Shown here one piece after another: positions 62,278 through 64,000 of a DNA stretch of 64,000 nucleotides; position 1 is the first letter of the stretch, and every line of letters starts with the position of its first letter. The position numbers were made by a program, and so were the translations under genes. The notes beneath the pieces are model-generated. The model made no database searches, was not told the origin of the DNA, and saw only the letters and a list, made by a program, of their open reading frames with translations. The DNA is from Candidatus Fimimorpha excrementavium (GTDB lineage: Bacteria; Bacillota; Clostridia; Lachnospirales; Lachnospiraceae), in assembly GCA_018710785.1 (NCBI GenBank), contig DVJD01000093.1:1-64000 (forward strand), in the 5' to 3' direction.

Positions 62278-63312
62278 TCAATCGGAAAGAAAAAGTGACC
62301 TTTTAAGAAGACCTGATTTTTCAATGCCAGGCAGTGCATATCTTCGAATTTTCTTTCCTTCCCGAATCGCGTAAATCGAACGCAGAGGATCGTTTCGGTT
62401 CAGCCTGTCGTCTGTAAACAGCACCGGATCCTCTTCGCTCCATATGCCTCTGCTTTCCAAATAATTGGCAATTTTTATGTTATGTCCCAGCGATTCCCCG
62501 CAAATAATGAGCTGCGGGTACACCAAATCTCCATGATAATTACTTTGAAGATATTTTTTATTCTGCAGAAGCAGATCGTACCGCTCTACTTTATCCGCCA
62601 GTTTTTCATAAGATTCGTCTGTATTTCTGACGACTTCATATGCCAGCACAGATGCTTCATCCACCTTTACATTCGCCGTCGTTCGCAGAATACAGTCATG
62701 ATGAAATCGTTCTCCGGTTTCCGGTCTCATGGTTTCCATGAGACCGAAACGCTTTGATTCTGCTCCGCCTGCCAGAAGTCCGAGGGCAATCTGGTTTCCC
62801 TGAAGGATTCGTTTGGCATCCGCCGGTGTGGCAACACAGTCATTCTCACACTGCGTTTTATAGGATAAATAATGATTCCCTCTATGAAATACGATTCCTT
62901 TTTTAAGAGACAGTTGATATCCCCAGTAATCCAGTTCATAAAACCTGAGATCGAAAGACTGCGGTTCTGTGATTGTCTTTTCCTGGATGATACGGGTTTT
63001 GACCAGACGTCCCATCCGATCATATAGTTCCTGCCTGTCCCCCCATATCCCCCGAAGCATCATCCATGCTTGAATCTGAACGGCGGTCAGATACTTGGAG
63101 CGGGCGATTTCTTCGACTATGACCTGATCAATCGGATCTATCCTATCCACCTCCTTGTCCCAGACGATCTTTGTGCTGTCTACAAACGTGTGCCGGATTT
63201 TATCCCGATACGATACCGAAAATTTCTCATCTGCGGACCGCAGGAGTGTTTCTGTCTCTGTCAGGTGGCTTCTGTACTCTTTTGGATCGTTTAATTTTGT
63301 ATATGTAATCAT
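62278..63312 (-). CDS. Winged-helix protein resembling the replication-relaxation family
   Basis: A 344-residue protein. A winged-helix region lies at about 60-130 (IDQVIVEEIARSKYLTAVQI; LYDRMGRLVKTRIIQE; FYELDYWGYQLSL). A C-terminal alpha/beta domain follows with FHHDCILRTTANVKVDEASV and YEKLADKVERYDLLLQ, echoing the D...E...K layout of replication-relaxation (Replic_Relax) proteins of plasmids and conjugative elements. The start overlaps the upstream nuclease-like gene by four bases (ATGA), with GGGAGGG upstream. Family assignment is tentative. Confidence 0.6.
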   Translation of the reverse strand: MITYTKLNDPKEYRSHLTETETLLRSADEKFSVSYRDKIRHTFVDSTKIVWDKEVDRIDPIDQVIVEEIARSKYLTAVQIQAWMMLRGIWGDRQELYDRMGRLVKTRIIQEKTITEPQSFDLRFYELDYWGYQLSLKKGIVFHRGNHYLSYKTQCENDCVATPADAKRILQGNQIALGLLAGGAESKRFGLMETMRPETGERFHHDCILRTTANVKVDEASVLAYEVVRNTDESYEKLADKVERYDLLLQNKKYLQSNYHGDLVYPQLIICGESLGHNIKIANYLESRGIWSEEDPVLFTDDRLNRNDPLRSIYAIREGKKIRRYALPGIEKSGLLKRSLFLSD

Positions 63313-64000
63313 TCCAATCCCTCCCTTTGATCCTTTTCAATCATGGTTTCTATCTTCTCCTGCAGTGAGGCAGGGTTTAGATTCGACGCATAATATTCCA
63401 AAAAATAATGGATCATCGCCGCACGCTCTTCTGTTATACAGCTGTCAAGCAAAAGAAACCGTTCCGGGACCACCCGGTATTCCTTTCCCAGTTCCCTGTA
63501 TTTTTCAAAATCCCGAAAATTTTTCCCTGATTTTACTTCGACTATATAAAACATATTGTCAAATAAAATAACCATATCAAATTCATTCTTCAATATCCCG
63601 TCTCTCGTGGATACCAGCACATTTCGATAAATCTTACATTCTTTCCGGTACTTTTCGGAAAGCGCTTCGACGATCTTTTTCACTCTCTGGTACGCCGCAA
63701 TCTCCATATATTCTCCGTTGATAAACTTCTGCGCCCGCGGCGTCATGACCAGTTTCCCGTGCAGGATGCCGTCGCTGGAAAAGGTAATACATGAGATAAC
63801 GCCATACATATCTCTGAGCAGTTCGTATACCATGTTTTTCTCTTCCCATGTTTTCTCTTCCATTGGAAGAGAAAAGTCTTCCTTCTTCTCGATAAAATTT
63901 TTTCTCAGCGTATGAATGACATCTTCCATGACCGCATGGTTCTCAAGCAGACGGGATGCCATCTCTTCCACTGCCTTTGGTATTTCCGATTCATCCTTCA
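63309..64000 (-). CDS. PD-(D/E)xK nuclease-like protein, DUF1887/Card1-like C-terminal part (partial)
   Basis: The frame is open to the right window edge, so the N-terminus is missing; a GTG at 63971 is probably internal. The visible 230 residues hold a helical or winged-helix region, then FINGEYMEIAAYQRVKKIVE. A nuclease-like core follows: LKNEFDMVILFDNMFYIVEVKSGK has the D-x(n)-ExK signature. The end of the chain (ERFLLLDSCITEERAAMIHY) parallels DUF1887 proteins (Card1/Can2 nucleases), which carry an N-terminal CARF domain. Whether a CARF domain exists lies outside the window. It is the first visible gene of the right-edge operon. Confidence 0.65.
   Translation of the reverse strand, partial: KDESEIPKAVEEMASRLLENHAVMEDVIHTLRKNFIEKKEDFSLPMEEKTWEEKNMVYELLRDMYGVISCITFSSDGILHGKLVMTPRAQKFINGEYMEIAAYQRVKKIVEALSEKYRKECKIYRNVLVSTRDGILKNEFDMVILFDNMFYIVEVKSGKNFRDFEKYRELGKEYRVVPERFLLLDSCITEERAAMIHYFLEYYASNLNPASLQEKIETMIEKDQREGLE

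Noticed and set aside
1-64000. CRISPR array
   Set aside because: No regularly spaced short direct repeats were found. The only tandem repeats are the coding 369-bp units at 10.0-10.8 kb and a two-copy 15-base repeat at 44.15 kb.

Overview
The window looks like a chromosomal segment of an anaerobic, gut-type Gram-positive bacterium of the Lachnospiraceae/Clostridia kind. The evidence is the Shine-Dalgarno usage (GGAGG-type almost everywhere), a large Bacillus/Clostridium-type SRP RNA, CUT1 sugar importers without their own ATPase, many AraC/YesN-like regulators, LacI, FadR-type GntR and CarD regulators, and a TnpV-type transposon relic. The genus is an inference; no ribosomal gene is present.

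Layout. 1-3.4 kb: an AT-rich, probably acquired patch with a MerR-type regulator running off the left edge, a broken TnpV gene, and a TetR/glycosyltransferase pair behind a near-consensus promoter with an operator at the start site. 3.8-8.2 kb: a sugar-acid module (IlvD/Edd-type dehydratase and GntP permease, divergent from a FadR-type regulator). 8.2-19.7 kb: CarD-like regulator, P-loop kinase, a repeat-rich CAP-domain surface protein followed by a decayed paralogue, a MalY-type C-S lyase, a GH3 enzyme, and an AraC/HD-domain/acetyltransferase group. 19.8-24.8 kb: GH3 beta-glucosidase, AraC regulator, SRP RNA gene, and a GH28. 24.9-27.4 kb: a four-gene redox/detoxification operon (aldo-keto reductase, RibD-like reductase, cupin, CMD protein) behind a textbook MerR-type promoter with a 19-bp spacer.

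27.7-61 kb is one very large polysaccharide-utilisation region, all on the minus strand. Read in transcription order it contains: a LacI regulator; a LacI/cre-type operator-promoter region; two unusual solute-binding proteins; two CUT1 permeases; an NHL-TPR protein; a YIP1-family membrane protein; a DUF5696 protein; two more CUT1 permeases; GH30; GH28; GH105; a membrane-anchored AraC sensor-regulator; a second importer (lipoprotein plus LplB/LplC-like permeases); a clan GH-L-like hydrolase; GH4; a CE4-like deacetylase; and a second GH105. The enzymes lack signal peptides, so the locus appears to import pectin-derived oligosaccharides (galacturonan, rhamnogalacturonan and probably galactan side chains) and finish them in the cytoplasm. 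The most novel part is the double importer with the embedded NHL-TPR/YIP1/DUF5696 proteins.

61.1-64 kb: a small membrane protein, then an operon running in from the right edge. It encodes a PD-(D/E)xK nuclease-like protein resembling the C-terminal part of DUF1887/Card1-type proteins, a winged-helix protein resembling the replication-relaxation family, and a small basic protein. It may be the edge of an integrated element or a defence gene set.
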